DNA of 64,000 nt from Rutpela maculata (Eukaryota; Arthropoda; Insecta; Coleoptera; Cerambycidae), in contig OW386292.2 of the NCBI GenBank assembly GCA_936432065.2, positions 102,133,829-102,197,828 on the forward strand, read 5' to 3'. Positions 32,680-42,999 of the stretch are shown one piece after another. The notes under the pieces were generated by a model. That model had not been told where the DNA came from. It ran no database searches and saw nothing but the letters and a program-made list of their open reading frames with translations. A program made the position numbers and the translations under genes. How positions within the stretch are numbered: position 1 is the stretch's first letter; each line of letters begins with the position of its first letter.

Positions 32680-33329
32680 TATAGTACCTTTTTGTGACAT
32701 TCACTTTCAATTTAATCATTATATAAGGGTAAAGTAAACGATTGTTTAGTTAATCTGCTCCAGAGGGGCATATAAAGTTGTGATATGTTTTTGTTTGTAA
32801 TTAAGTATTTTTTCTTTTAAACCATCACCGTATATACGGCCCTGAGAGTTCCTCTACTGGGGGGTAGGAGAGTTCCTCTACTGGGGGGTAGGAAAGCACC
32901 TCTATATTTTGTTATTATTATAGTTTTATTTAATCTCAGCTCTGTCATAAACAAATCATCGTGAAGATTAGTTTGTCTTTTCAGGGTATTAACAGCTACC
33001 TGGTCGTATCTAGACTCTGAAACGGTTCAGAGCTCCTATACGGTAAGCACACTCGAGCACATACGTGTGGTAAAGATTTTATTATATAAATGTTCATTTT
33101 TGCTGCCTTCTTTAGTTAATGCCCATTAGGCTGGCCATCGGCCTAACACCTCAACTACCTCAGCTAGTTCTGGCAGCATCCTGCTTCCAAAATTGGACGG
33201 ATAAATGCTAATTTATTTATTGAATGTCTTAGAAAAAAAAACACTAGAAACACTAACGATTTTTGAATTTTATTACAAAATAAAATATATGATTATACAA
33301 GATGGTCAAATAGTTGATAATATACAGGA
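32680..33329. other. No gene seen; 24-bp tandem duplication
   Basis: Two perfect copies of a 24-bp unit containing TTCCTCTACTGGGGGG occur at 32844-32891. No coding or RNA feature is recognised in the rest. Confidence 0.5.
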
Positions 33330-33930
33330 AGATAAAGAAAGGCTAATAAAAAAAAAAAAATAAAAATATAAGAAGTATGACAGAATTGAAAGACAATAAT
33401 GATATGATTGAAATTACAGAAGTGGAGCAGGATGTGAAATTATTTCGGATAAGGATAATGTTACAAAAAATGGCCTGATAGAAGAAGTAACCGCTATTGA
33501 AAGTAACAGTAAAAGTAATAAAAAGAAGAACCACTGTATACTGGCAGACCTAAGAAGGAAAAAATGGAAATACGAAAATCAAGACAGAACCATTCGGGCA
33601 CGTCTTTGTAACAGTAATAAGGAGTACTTTTCGGCAAGAGGAAAAAGAGTTTATGCAAGGGTTTTCACTGATTTTGCTTGTAATTGTTTAAAAGATTGTC
33701 AACATAAAGCCACCGGGGATATGAAGAAAGCATTCTTTGAGAAATTTTGGGTACTTGCAAACTATGATGCTCAAACTACTCTATTTGCAGTTCATGTTAA
33801 AGAAGAGCCCATCAAAAGAAAATATAATAAAAACTCAAACAAACGTTTAAAGGTGGACAACCTGGTTCAATTTAACGATCCGACTCACCAGATCTGGGTC
33901 ACTTAACTGAACCGATTCAACAAACCGGCT
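33330..33930 (+). pseudogene. Family A N-terminal module, second copy
   Basis: From about 33480 a frame encodes RRKKWKYENQDRTIRARLCN, KEYFSARGKRVYARVFTDF, ACNCLKDCQHKATGDMKKAF and FEKFWVLANYDAQTTLFAVH. The Cys-x-Cys-x3-Cys pattern, the following FFEKFW helix and the basic run KEEPIKRKY parallel the module at 11.2-11.5 kb (CRLKCTAKINEEKGKEIFNN). It ends by 33905 without the rest of the protein. The 5' part has stops near 33360. Function is unknown; the pattern suggests a zinc-binding leader. Confidence 0.5.
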
Positions 33931-34128
33931 CAATTGAACTGTTTATAAGTTAATGGCTATGGGTCTCGGTTCTTGCCGACGATTCCAACTCAACCGTTCG
34001 GCGTTCGCCTGGTACTCAATGAACACATGAACTGGGGGAAATACAAGTACATAGCGATAGCCTGCGGCCCCGCGCCGTGCAGTAGCGTATTTGTTATTCC
34101 GTTTAACTGTTGGTGTCTGTTAAATTTT

Positions 34129-34134
34129 ATTACA

Positions 34135-34172
<38 letters not shown>
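34129..34172. repeat. AAT microsatellite
   Basis: About 14 tandem AAT/ATA units. It may be the 3' tail of a non-LTR element, but no upstream RT is recognised. Confidence 0.7.
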
Positions 34173-34195
34173 TTAAATAAATATTTAATAATTAA

Positions 34196-34793
34196 CACAG
34201 GCCCACAAAAAAGAAAAGTTGTTTGCGCCGGGGTATTGACCATACCTATCCCTTGTATTTTGACCCGCTGAACACGAATCTGACCTTAGTTTTTCCCCTA
34301 TACGTCAGGTTTTTTTTTATAGCAAAAAAGTCCAATATTTATATATTTATTTGCTGTTAAAAGAAAAACCTGACGTGCTGGGGAAAAACTAAGATCAGAT
34401 TCGTGTTCAGCGGCTCAAAATACAAGGGATAGGTGTGGTCAGTACCCCCGCGCAGATGACTTTTTTGTGTGAGATTGTGCCACACTGAGTGTGGCACAGT
34501 GGCAACCAAAAAAAGTGGTCTACGCGGGGGTACTGACTACACCTATCCCTTGTATTTTGAGCCGCTGAATACGAATCTGACCTTAGTTTTTCCCCAACAC
34601 GTCCGGTTTTTTCTTTAACAGCAAAAAAAGTCTGTTGAATCGTGATATTTATATATTTATTTGCTGTTAAAAAAAAAAACCTGACGTATAGGAGAAAAAC
34701 TAAGGTCAGATTCGTGTTCAGCGGGTCAAAATACAAGGGATAGGTATGGTCAGTACCCCGGCACAGACAACTTTTTTTTTTGTGGGCCTGTGT
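34196..34793. repeat. Fourfold palindromic foldback element, 598 bp
   Basis: It begins CACAGGCCCACAAAAAA and ends with the complement, TGTGGGCCTGTG. Inside, a unit of about 75-100 bp (marker AATCTGACCTTAGTTTTTCC) occurs four times at about 34230, 34375, 34505 and 34680 in alternating orientation. So the element is a duplicated hairpin that can also fold as one large palindrome. Each hairpin loop holds TATTTATATATTTATTTGC. No coding region; open frames in it are incidental. Confidence 0.8.
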
Positions 34794-34829
34794 AATTATT
34801 AACATAATTAATTATTCCAAGAGAAAAAG

Positions 34830-35133
34830 AAGTGAAGTTAGGAACCATTTTAATACAACGAGTAATAACAGGCAAAATGCAATTATCGCAAATTATCAGG
34901 TGCCATCGAAGATGTCACTCTAAATTTAAAAAAACTGATAAAAAACTGCTGAAATTGGAGAATAGGAGCGCTTATTTTTTGAACGAAAAATACATAAAAA
35001 TAATATTGTTATATTTGGTATCGGAGCACAAGAAAACCTCCTTCATAATACTCTGATAAAAATAAATGAGCTGCTTGGGCTAAACTTAGTAAAAGCTGAT
35101 GTTAACAATATTCCACATTTAATTCTAAAACTC
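34830..35133 (+). pseudogene. Non-LTR ORF1 fragment
   Basis: At about 34995-35140 a frame encodes KNNIVIFGIGAQENLLHNTL and IKINELLGLNLVKADVNNI, the conserved core of non-LTR ORF1 proteins (nucleic-acid chaperone). It is cut by the BEL/Pao segment at about 35134. The first frame at 34832-35056 reads a different phase. Confidence 0.6.
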
Positions 35134-35600
35134 CAATTGAGAGATATTATTTAATAAAGCAAAATAGGTGGTGTACTAATTGTTTAGGTTCCAAACATAC
35201 GTCACTAAAATGTAATTCAAGTGCATATTGTAGAGTGTGCCACAAAAATCATCATACCCTTTTACATTTTGATAAAGGTTTATCCTTACCTCAAACCCTT
35301 GTAGCAGTTGACAATTCAGTATCTGAATAGTCTAATCCAATTGTTACGCCAGCTCCTTCTACGTCACAATTAAATTCGCTCTCTAATGTACCCCTTTCAA
35401 ATTCTACCTAGGATACTTTTTTCAACTGCACTAGTTGAGGTTTTAGTATCCCGTGGAAATTATTGTACGAGTTTTACTAGATTCTGCTAGTTAGGTCAAT
35501 TTTATCACTGAAAAGTGTCTTCATCGCCTAGGTTTACAACGATCTAAGGACTCACTCACCATTAATGGATTAACGTAAATGTCTTCAGTCATTATCCAGG
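35134..35600 (+). pseudogene. BEL/Pao gag zinc knuckles and protease fragment
   Basis: The frame begins YYLIKQNRWCTNCLGSKHTS and continues with CRVCHKNHHTLLHFD, the two-knuckle pattern of BEL/Pao Gag. After a Ser/Pro-rich linker and frameshifts, VRVLLDSAS (about 35465) corresponds to the aspartic protease active site (LLDSGSQ in family members; Ala here) and is followed by FITEKCLHRLGLQ. RT and integrase do not follow. Confidence 0.7.
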
Positions 35601-35835
35601 TCTATATACAGACTGCATAGCTTTTCACCCTTCAAAATGGACTTAATCATGCAACTTCCGGTTCGTACTTCAGCGCTATGTTATTGTGGTCCTTATCTAG
35701 CGAGGAAGCCTGAAACCCGTTCATTTACCGTGAATACATAATTATTACGCAGGTCTATATATACGCTGAAAAAGTTTTCACCCTTAAACATAATGGACTT
35801 AATTATGCAATATAAACCTGATAGTATATGTATTA
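35601..35835. repeat. Two diverged copies of a 150-170-bp repeat
   Basis: CAGGTCTATATA at about 35600 and 35750 starts two related segments that both end ATGGACTTAATYATGCAA. Non-coding. Confidence 0.5.
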
Positions 35836-35839
35836 ACTT

Positions 35840-37204
35840 GTTATCGATCTCTTGCGGGTTGCTTTGACAGATTTTATCAAGGTCTCAATTCACTTCTTGA
35901 TAACTTATATCAAGGAAATATCCCCATTATTTTGAATGGTGACTTCAATGTTAATTCATTAAGTGTTAGACAAGCTAATTCTTCTTCTTCTTTTCAGAAC
36001 TACTAATGAGCTATAATCTTCACCCAAAAGTCTCTGAACCCACAAGAGTTTCACCTATGAATAGGACTATAATTCATCAGGTTTACACAAGTTTGGGTGG
36101 TGAAGGTAAGTCGTTTTTTTTTAACTATTTAACGTCGGCCTATTTCCGCTACCAGGGCCTATCACCGACGCCAGGAGACGAGATACCTCCAACCTGGAAA
36201 TTTTGCCAAACCTCTTCCCTTAAGAAGAGTAGGGATCTTTTACTTGCCTAACATTTAATAGACAAGGGACCGCCTGCTTTACATCCCCTCCGAAAGATGG
36301 TATATCCACTACGTAATCCTCGTCTGAAATTACGTAACTTCCGCGTATACATTGATATACAAGCCGCTAGAAGGTGGGACGAGAACGCTGTATTTCCCAA
36401 GATAGGTGGGTCACCCATCCAAGTACTAACCGCGCTCGACGTTGCTTCAACGGAATATCGACTGATATTCACATTGAAGTCGCCTCTACGCTCGCCCCCA
36501 AGGTAAGTCGTGGGTAGTAGAAAATTGTATTTCAGATCATCATACAGTTCATTTTAATACAAATTTAAGTGTTAAACTGCATCCTTTAACAAATAGATTT
36601 ACACGAAAATTCTCTGACCGTAGTATTGAATATTATAATAACAGTTTATTAACTGAAACCTGGTGTGATACATATTCTGCACATGATACAGAATCTAGAT
36701 TTGAAAGCTTTCGTAATACATTTTTATTTCACTTCAATGAAGCCTTTCCACTGAGAAAATATATATTCATATGAAATCAGGTAAGGAATGGTCAAATGAT
36801 GAGGTCAAAAATTCTAGTGAAAATCTAAAAAAATATGTTTCAGGAACAAAGACTTAATATTAATATGAAAACTCAGTATTGTATAGAGAAAAAAAACATA
36901 ATATACTCGTTCAAAATATAAAAAAACAATATTATAACCAAAAAATTTTTAATTCAGATAATTAGAGCAAAACAGCTGGAATGTTGTCACTCAGTTAACT
37001 GCTAATACAAAAACGCATAAAAATTTGGACATAGAAATTAATGACGTAAGAGTTGTAAATCCCTCATTAATTGCGAACAATTTTAATAATTTTTTCATAG
37101 AAGCTCCAAAATCCATTACCGACAAAATTCCAAAAACTCAGACCAGATCTCAAACCCTCAATGGTAATTTTACTAACAGTATGTCCATGTTGTTCGTAAC
37201 AGAA
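35840..37204 (+). pseudogene. Jockey-like non-LTR endonuclease and linker, split by a SINE
   Basis: The endonuclease C-terminal part is visible as NIPIILNGDFNVNSLS, then SYNLHPKVSEPTRVSPMNRT and IIHQVYTSLG. The SINE at 36114-36499 interrupts the frame. Beyond it come NCISDHHTVHF (the SDH catalytic box of the endonuclease), the linker WSNDEVKNSSENLKK and AWNVVTQLTANTKTH, and INDVRVVNPSLIANNFNNFF with SMLFVTEA. The RT domain that should follow is replaced at 37205 by an inverted-repeat array. Stops near 36003 and 36770 make it inactive. Confidence 0.8.
36114..36499 (-). mobile_element. 5S rRNA-derived SINE, family 1, copy 1
   Basis: It is flanked by an 11-bp perfect TSD, AAGGTAAGTCG, at 36103-36113 and 36500-36510. 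On the minus strand the head is GGGGGCGAGCGTAGAGG, followed by the 5S-like A and C boxes GAAGCAACGTCGAGCGCGG and CTTGGATGGGTGACCC. Then comes the body shared with the copies at 43.0 and 62.4 kb, and a short A-rich tail with AAATAGTTAAAAAAAA. Transcription by RNA polymerase III from the internal promoter is expected for such elements. Open frames across it are incidental. Confidence 0.9.
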
Positions 37205-38057
37205 GCATGAATACCAATAAATCGTGGGAAATGTTGGAGTTTTCATTGTTTCAGTTCCAGAATAGATTCTTGAGTGACGTTGATCTACCCTATTCTTACT
37301 TGGTACCAAAAATCATCCCTAAAAATCCACCCCTACATAATAAAATGTACATACGCCAGTTTTTCAATTTTTCTTCTCAGAATACCTTTTCTTCTCATTT
37401 TCAAATGATCTCCTCACTGGCTCTCTTTTATGTTCTTCGAGCGTGTCTCTTTTCATAGACCAACAGTAGTCGGCCATCATGTGGACATCCCACCTTCCTT
37501 GATACCGCTTCTCCATCTCCGAAATATCCTGGTGAAAGCGTTCGCCTTGCTCTTCATTGTATTCACTCAAATTTTCTGGATGGCGGACAACTGTTGGTCT
37601 ATAAAAAGAGACACACACGAAGAACACAATAGGGAGCTAATGAGAAGATTATTTGAAAATAAGAAAAAAGTATTCTAGGAAAAAAGCTTAAAAAAACGTT
37701 CATATTCTTCAGTCAAGCTGCATTTTATCAATATTATATATTTCGGAGATGGAGAAGCGGTATCAAGGAAGGTGGGATGTCCACATGATGGCCGACTACT
37801 GTTGGTCTATGAAAAGAGATACGCACGAAGAACATAAGAGAGCCAGTGAGGAGATCGTTTGAAAATGAGAAGAAAGGTATTCTGAGAAGAAAAATTGAAA
37901 AACTGGCATATGTACATTTTATTATGTAGGGATGGTTTTTTAGGGATGATTTTGGGTACCAAGTGAGAATGAGGTAGATCAACGTCACTCAAGAATCTAT
38001 TCTGGAACTGAAACAATGAAAACTCCAACATTTCCCCCGATTTATTGGTATTCATGC
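37205..38057. repeat. Long inverted repeat, arms about 300 bp
   Basis: Both ends read GCATGAATACCAATAAATCG inwards. Arms at about 37205-37510 and 37745-38057 are highly similar; the translated arms differ at only a few positions. The spacer carries partly inverted sequence as well. The outer parts share sequence with the tandem units at 38058-38640, so the inverted repeat grew out of the same array. Confidence 0.85.
37364..37627 (-). pseudogene. Fragment of an uncharacterised transposon-like protein (family D)
   Basis: The minus frame contains EYNEEQGERFHQDISEMEKR and YQGRWDVHMMADYCWSMKRD. I recall this GERFHQDI / ADYCW pair from the C-terminus of unnamed multi-copy proteins in insects and cnidarians. 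A second copy of part of it lies on the plus strand at about 37745-37830, in the other arm. Function is unknown. Confidence 0.5.
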
Positions 38058-38640
38058 AATTTATTCTTATATAAGGGTGGCTACCACCCTCTATAGAAGA
38101 GATTTTGGGTCACGAGTAAGCGAGGTGCCCTGGGAGTCACTCCAGATTCATGTTCTGTACTTGAACTATAAAAAAGTTATTTCCCGTGATTTATTGGCAT
38201 TTGTGCTTTATTCTGTAATAAGGATGGTTTCCACCCTATTATAGGGTGGAAACCATCCTTATTACAGAATAAAGCACAAATGCCAATAAATTACCCCTAT
38301 TATAGGGGTAATTTTTGTACCGACTAAGAATAAGGTAGAACAGGGTCACCCAAGATTCTATTCTGGAATTAAAACATCGAAAACACCTCCATTTCCCACA
38401 ATCTATTGGTATTCACGCAGTTTATTTTTATATAAGGGTGGTTTCCACCCTGTTATATGGGTGGTTTTGAGACACGCGTAAGATTCATGTACTGTATACT
38501 AAAGTATAAAAACTTTAACATTTCTCGCGATTTGTTGGCATTTATATACTCTATGCCTGTACGGGGGGGAGTTTTCAGCATATTATAAGGGTAGTTTTTC
38601 AGTCAATATTCAAGTAAGTGACTGCTGAATATAAAATATT
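38058..38640. repeat. Tandem array, units about 150-190 bp
   Basis: Three to four diverged units, each with an AAGGGTGGTTTCCACCC box, then a TTCATGTTCTGTACT or TTCTATTCTGGAA box and ATTTATTGGCATTTGTGC or TCTATTGGTATTCACGC. Non-coding. It includes a near-perfect palindrome at 38189-38290. Confidence 0.75.
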
Positions 38641-38971
38641 TTCCCTTCCCATGTTTTTCACCATTCATTTACATCCATTTAATTTATTTTTTTCCATTTT
38701 TTCCATTTTAATTTATTCAGTTAATTATTATAATATCGGTAATAAAACCTAAGTTTTTCTACGCTGATTTATGTTGTATCAATGAATATTATAATACGAA
38801 TGATGGTTTTAGGTGGTGCACGAAGGAACCCGGTTTGTGCGAATGCAACAAATACTGAAATTGACCAAGCTCTCAAAAATTGGATAAAAAATGCTCCAGA
38901 CAGGGAAGGACGACGTGCTAATCGAAAGAAGAATTCCCAGTAGCGGGGATATATTTGAAAACTATTGTTTC
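38641..38971. other. Mostly non-coding; short unidentified coding remnant
   Basis: At about 38815-38950 a plus frame reads NTEIDQALKNWIKNAPDREG with basic residues after it, and ends at the foldback boundary. It looks like protein-coding debris but I do not recognise it. Confidence 0.3.
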
Positions 38972-41900
38972 CACATATTGGCAGAATATTGTAACGACAG
39001 AGTGCCAGAATTGGTACAATATTTAACTATGATATTTCGCCAGAGTAGTGTTTTAATATTGGTCCAACATTGGAACATATATTGATAAAATACACTTTTA
39101 TGGTATTGGCACAATACAATGTGTCACCGTATGGAGTAAACTTTCTTATTTTTGATTTGCCGAGAAAAAGTCATTCTTTATAAAAAGTCATAAATAGATC
39201 TCAACTTAAGATAAATTATACAGGATATTCTAATAATTAAAAAATATGAAATCGCGAACTACCATTTTTTATATTTTTATTAAAAATTTTATGTAACAAA
39301 GGTTTTTCAATTATGAAGAAAAGCTTAAATACGGAGTGTAGTTACGAAATAAGGAAGTAACAATTTTCATGTGTTCCCAGATGGGGTACCGCACTACTGT
39401 AAACTTTCCAAGATAAAGTCATTATTTACAAAAAAGTTTTGCTTGTCTTAGAAAGTCACAAACAATTGTCAAACTTAAGATAAGTTACACAAGGGAATAC
39501 CCTGTATGATTCATTCGCAATAAGTCGATTTCATATTGTCACGACTACGGGTCGGGGTTGGTTAATCATTACTTCCTGTTATGCCCACCACGTGTCACGA
39601 CTCTCGGGCCGCTGTGACGGGATTCCTTTAAATTACTCGCTTGCTTGCAAGAGGATTTGAATTTAATGAATTAAATGAATACTTATAAATAAAACATTGT
39701 GGTAGAAAACAAGGTACCGGTTTATTAACAAAGAAACAACACAACGAAACAGAATAATTAGTACTTACATTAAATACCCCCTGGGGCTCACCCTTAAGGG
39801 GCGAGTTGGGCCACGCACCAAGCCACCACCAATTCGTCCCCTGAACCAAAACCCAACTAAAGTTTGAAACTAAAATATTTTCTAGCTATTCTTTTTGCAA
39901 TTCAGCAGTTACCTAGATAACAAGTAACTCGGGTGAATGCACCAGCTTGCTGCTGTCTCAACAATTTCTGTTTGTAAATATTTTAATAATAATTTCTATG
40001 TAACAATAAAGTAACGTACCGGGTGTTTCAAACAACTTTTATATAAATTATAATTACTGCGTGACAATATTTTCTAATTTTTAGAATAAGTACTCTGTAT
40101 AATTTATCTTAAGTTTGACAATTGTTTATTTGTTTAATACTTCCTAAGACAAGCAAAACTTTTTCTCTGCAAATCAAAAATGAGAGAGTTTACAAGAGTG
40201 CAGTACCCCATCCGGGGACACATGTGAATATTCTTATTTCCTTATTTTGCAACTAATCTCCGTATTAAACCTTTCATAACACGCACGCGATCTCTCAGAC
40301 CGCAGGAACTAAAAATCAGCTCTAGTTTTCTTATTACTTATTGTTAAACACAGTATGCTTTCAGCGTGAGACGGTGACACATCAACTAAGTACTCGTAAA
40401 AATCCCTAAGTGAATAGGCAAGCTACGCCGTATGGCGGTGCCAGAGACCGCTGCGTGTTTTCTGTCCCATCTCTCTCGGATAAGAAATATTTTACTAATA
40501 AACGATTTTTTTTATTGTTTCTTGTAAATTCATTATAGTAATGGCCAGTTACGAAAAGGAAGTTGAAAGACTCCAATGTCTGTTCGAAGAAATACAAACA
40601 GATGATGAATACGTCGATGAAGAGGACCCTGACGAGATAGACCATGTATCTGTTCAAACAGATAGCAGCGACACAGAGCAAGAAATAGATGACAGCGATT
40701 CTATAGCGTATAGATCTAAATGTGCCATATTTTGTGGGAAAAGAAGGCACAAAATGCGCAAAACATTGCCCGTCAATGAGTACTAAAACTGCTCAACACA
40801 ATATAGTAAAGTATTTCCTGGAGTAAATCACACTCTGAAGCACCTTGTAACGCCTTTAAAAATTTTTGCGTAATTATTTACCGATGAAATACTACATATA
40901 ATAGTAGAAAACACAAACATTAAGATTACGTCAGTTCAAGACAGATACTCGCGAGAAAGAGATTGCAGGCCAACGACTCTAATTGAAATAAAAGCTTTAT
41001 TGGGGTTGCTGTATCTTACTGGTGTTCGGAAAACAAATCACCTAAATGTAAATGATATGTGGCGTGTAGATGGAACTGGGATTGAAGCATGTCGTCTTAT
41101 AACGGGGATCAATAGATTTAAATTTCTTCTTCGGTGTTTAAGATTTGACAACATCCATACCAGAGAAGAAAGGAAACAAATTGATAAATTGGCCCCCATC
41201 CGTCAGATTTTTGACGAATTTGTTAGATGCTGCAAATCTGCCTACAGACATTCAGAGTTGACGAGAAATTGGAGGCATTTAGAGGCAAATGAAATTTTCG
41301 GCAAAATATGCAAAAAAAACCAAATAAATATGGCATTAAAATATTTGCATTTTGTGATGCAAAAATGTGGTATACAAGTTCAATGGAGGTGTATGTTGGC
41401 CAACAACCTATAGATCCATTCAGAATGGAAAACTCTGCCAAAGCAATAGTTGAAAGACTAATAGAGCACATAAACGGATTTAATCGAAACATCACCACTG
41501 ATAATTGGTTTACAGTGTGCCGTTAGCCAAAAGTTTAAAAGCTAAGAAACTTACCCTTACTGGAACAAACAAACAAACGAGAAATACCAGCAGAATTTAG
41601 ATCAAACCAAGGAAGACCTGTTGGATCGAGTATGTTTGCTTTTGAGTCTGACTACAGTTGTAGAAGAAAAAGAAACGTTTTGTTGCTCTCAACGGCACAT
41701 GGCGACGATAGAGGTTCGAAAGAAAATGGTCTTCCAGAAATAATTGAAGCTTATCACGACACCAAAGGAAGTGTCGATGTTGTAGATAAGCTATGCAGTT
41801 CATACAATTGCGCACGCAGTACTAGGAGGTGGCCCAATGTGATATTTTTAGCATGATGAACTTTGCCGCAATCAATGCATTTGTAATATTTACAGCTAAT

Positions 41901-42831
41901 AACTCAAATTCAAATATTCTCCGAAGACACTTCTTACTTCAACTCTCTATGAGTTTGGCACAAGACTACATGAAAGAACGAGCATCGTGGTCCAGCATCG
42001 CTAAAGCTTTAAAACCAAGAATTAGGGACCTCAGTAGATTACCTGAGTCAGCTTTACCTAATGCTAGAGAAGCAGATGAGCATGGACGTTGTTTTTATTG
42101 CGACAGAAAGAAGAGCAGGAAAACGCGATACTACTGTAGAAGTTGCAGAAATGTTTTATGTATGGAACATGCTAACATGGTGTGTACAGAATGTTGAAGT
42201 GTTCTTGTGTTCGTTTTGTAAACATATTTTCAGAAGTTTATTTTATTATACCTAATGCTGTTATCAAAAATACTTATTTGGATTAATAGTTAATAAAAAA
42301 TATTTTTATCAAACAATGTTTTTATAAATAAAACCTGCATAAAAATGTATTAAAACGTATTATTGATCCTACAAGACATAGAAATTGTGAAATTTAGCAA
42401 GTTTTTTAAATTATGATCGCTGCGTGTATCTATGGTCATGTTTTGAATGCGTGTGCTAAAAGGTTAAGCTTTTCTTCTTGATTGAAAAAACTTTGTTAAA
42501 TAAAATTTTTAATAAAAATGTAAATAAAAGGTAGTTTGCTTAAAATCTATTTCATATTTTCTAATTTTTAGAATACCCTGTATAATTTATCTTAAGTTTA
42601 GCAACTGTTTATGACTTCCTAAGATAAACAAAACTTTTTATAAAGAATGACTTTTTCTTAGCAAATCAAAAATTAAAAAAATTACAAGAGTGCAGTGCCC
42701 CATCTGAGGACATATTGTATATTGATACGATATGTTAACGATATTGAAACACAATGCTAGTAAAATATCATAGTTAAATATTGTACCAATTCTATCAATG
42801 TCTGTCGTTTACAATATTTTGCCAACACGTG
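38972..42831. mobile_element. Long foldback element split by piggyBac
   Basis: The left arm (38972 to about 39505) and the right arm (40070-40268 plus 42464-42831, minus strand) are inverted copies of about 540-565 bp. Both start CACRTRTTGGCARAATATTG. Within each arm a module of about 130 bp ending GATAAATTATACAG occurs twice. The outer 150 bp carry several ATTGGTACAAT-like palindromic subterminal repeats. Without the piggyBac copy the element is about 1.66 kb with a spacer at about 39506-40069, in which I find no gene. No TSD is clear, so the superfamily is open. Confidence 0.85.
40269..42463 (+). pseudogene. piggyBac-family transposon, broken transposase
   Basis: TTAA at 40265-40268 and 42464-42467 flank the ends CCTTTCATAACACGC and CCTTTTAGCACACGC (the latter as complement). 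The transposase starts at 40541 with an acidic leader (DDEYVDEEDPDEID). It then continues in broken frames: LIEIKALLGLLYLTGVRKTN, RFKFLLRCLRFDN and KLAPIRQIFDEFV. Next are DEKLEAFRGK (first Asp, about 41254), KPNKYGIKIFAFCDAKMWYT, NITTDNWFTV (second Asp) and KGSVDVVDKLCSSYNC (third Asp). A C-terminal Cys-rich finger, CFYCDRKKSRKTRYYCRSC with CMEHANMVCTEC, ends at 42197. Frameshifts and stops lie near 40785, 41275, 41525, 41850. The catalytic triad is kept but the frame is lost. Confidence 0.9.
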
Positions 42832-42999
42832 AAATAGGGTGGGTCGAAAGAAATAAATATATTTTTTTCAGAACGCTTTAGAGCGGAAAAGTTGCCTATT
42901 GTAATAAAAAGAAAAACGGCATAAAGAAAATTAAAACCGGTTAACATCTTGCATTCGCGCATCGTACTTAAAGTTTATGAAAAATTGCAAAAACCACGA

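Noticed and set aside
34407..34805. 132-codon minus-strand frame
   Set aside because: Lies wholly within the fourfold foldback; its translation repeats a hairpin unit.
36297..36506. Open frames across the SINE at 36.1-36.5 kb (also 43.5-43.7 and 62.3-62.6 kb)
   Set aside because: They coincide with SINE copies flanked by TSDs and read in different frames in each copy.
37734..38055. Pair of near-identical small proteins on opposite strands (MNTNKSxEMLEFSLFQF)
   Set aside because: They are the two arms of the 37.2-38.06-kb inverted repeat; the similarity reflects the DNA repeat, not two genes.
39506..40069. Solo LTR in the foldback spacer
   Set aside because: TGTCACGAC motifs occur, but no matching terminal pair, PBS or TSD could be established.
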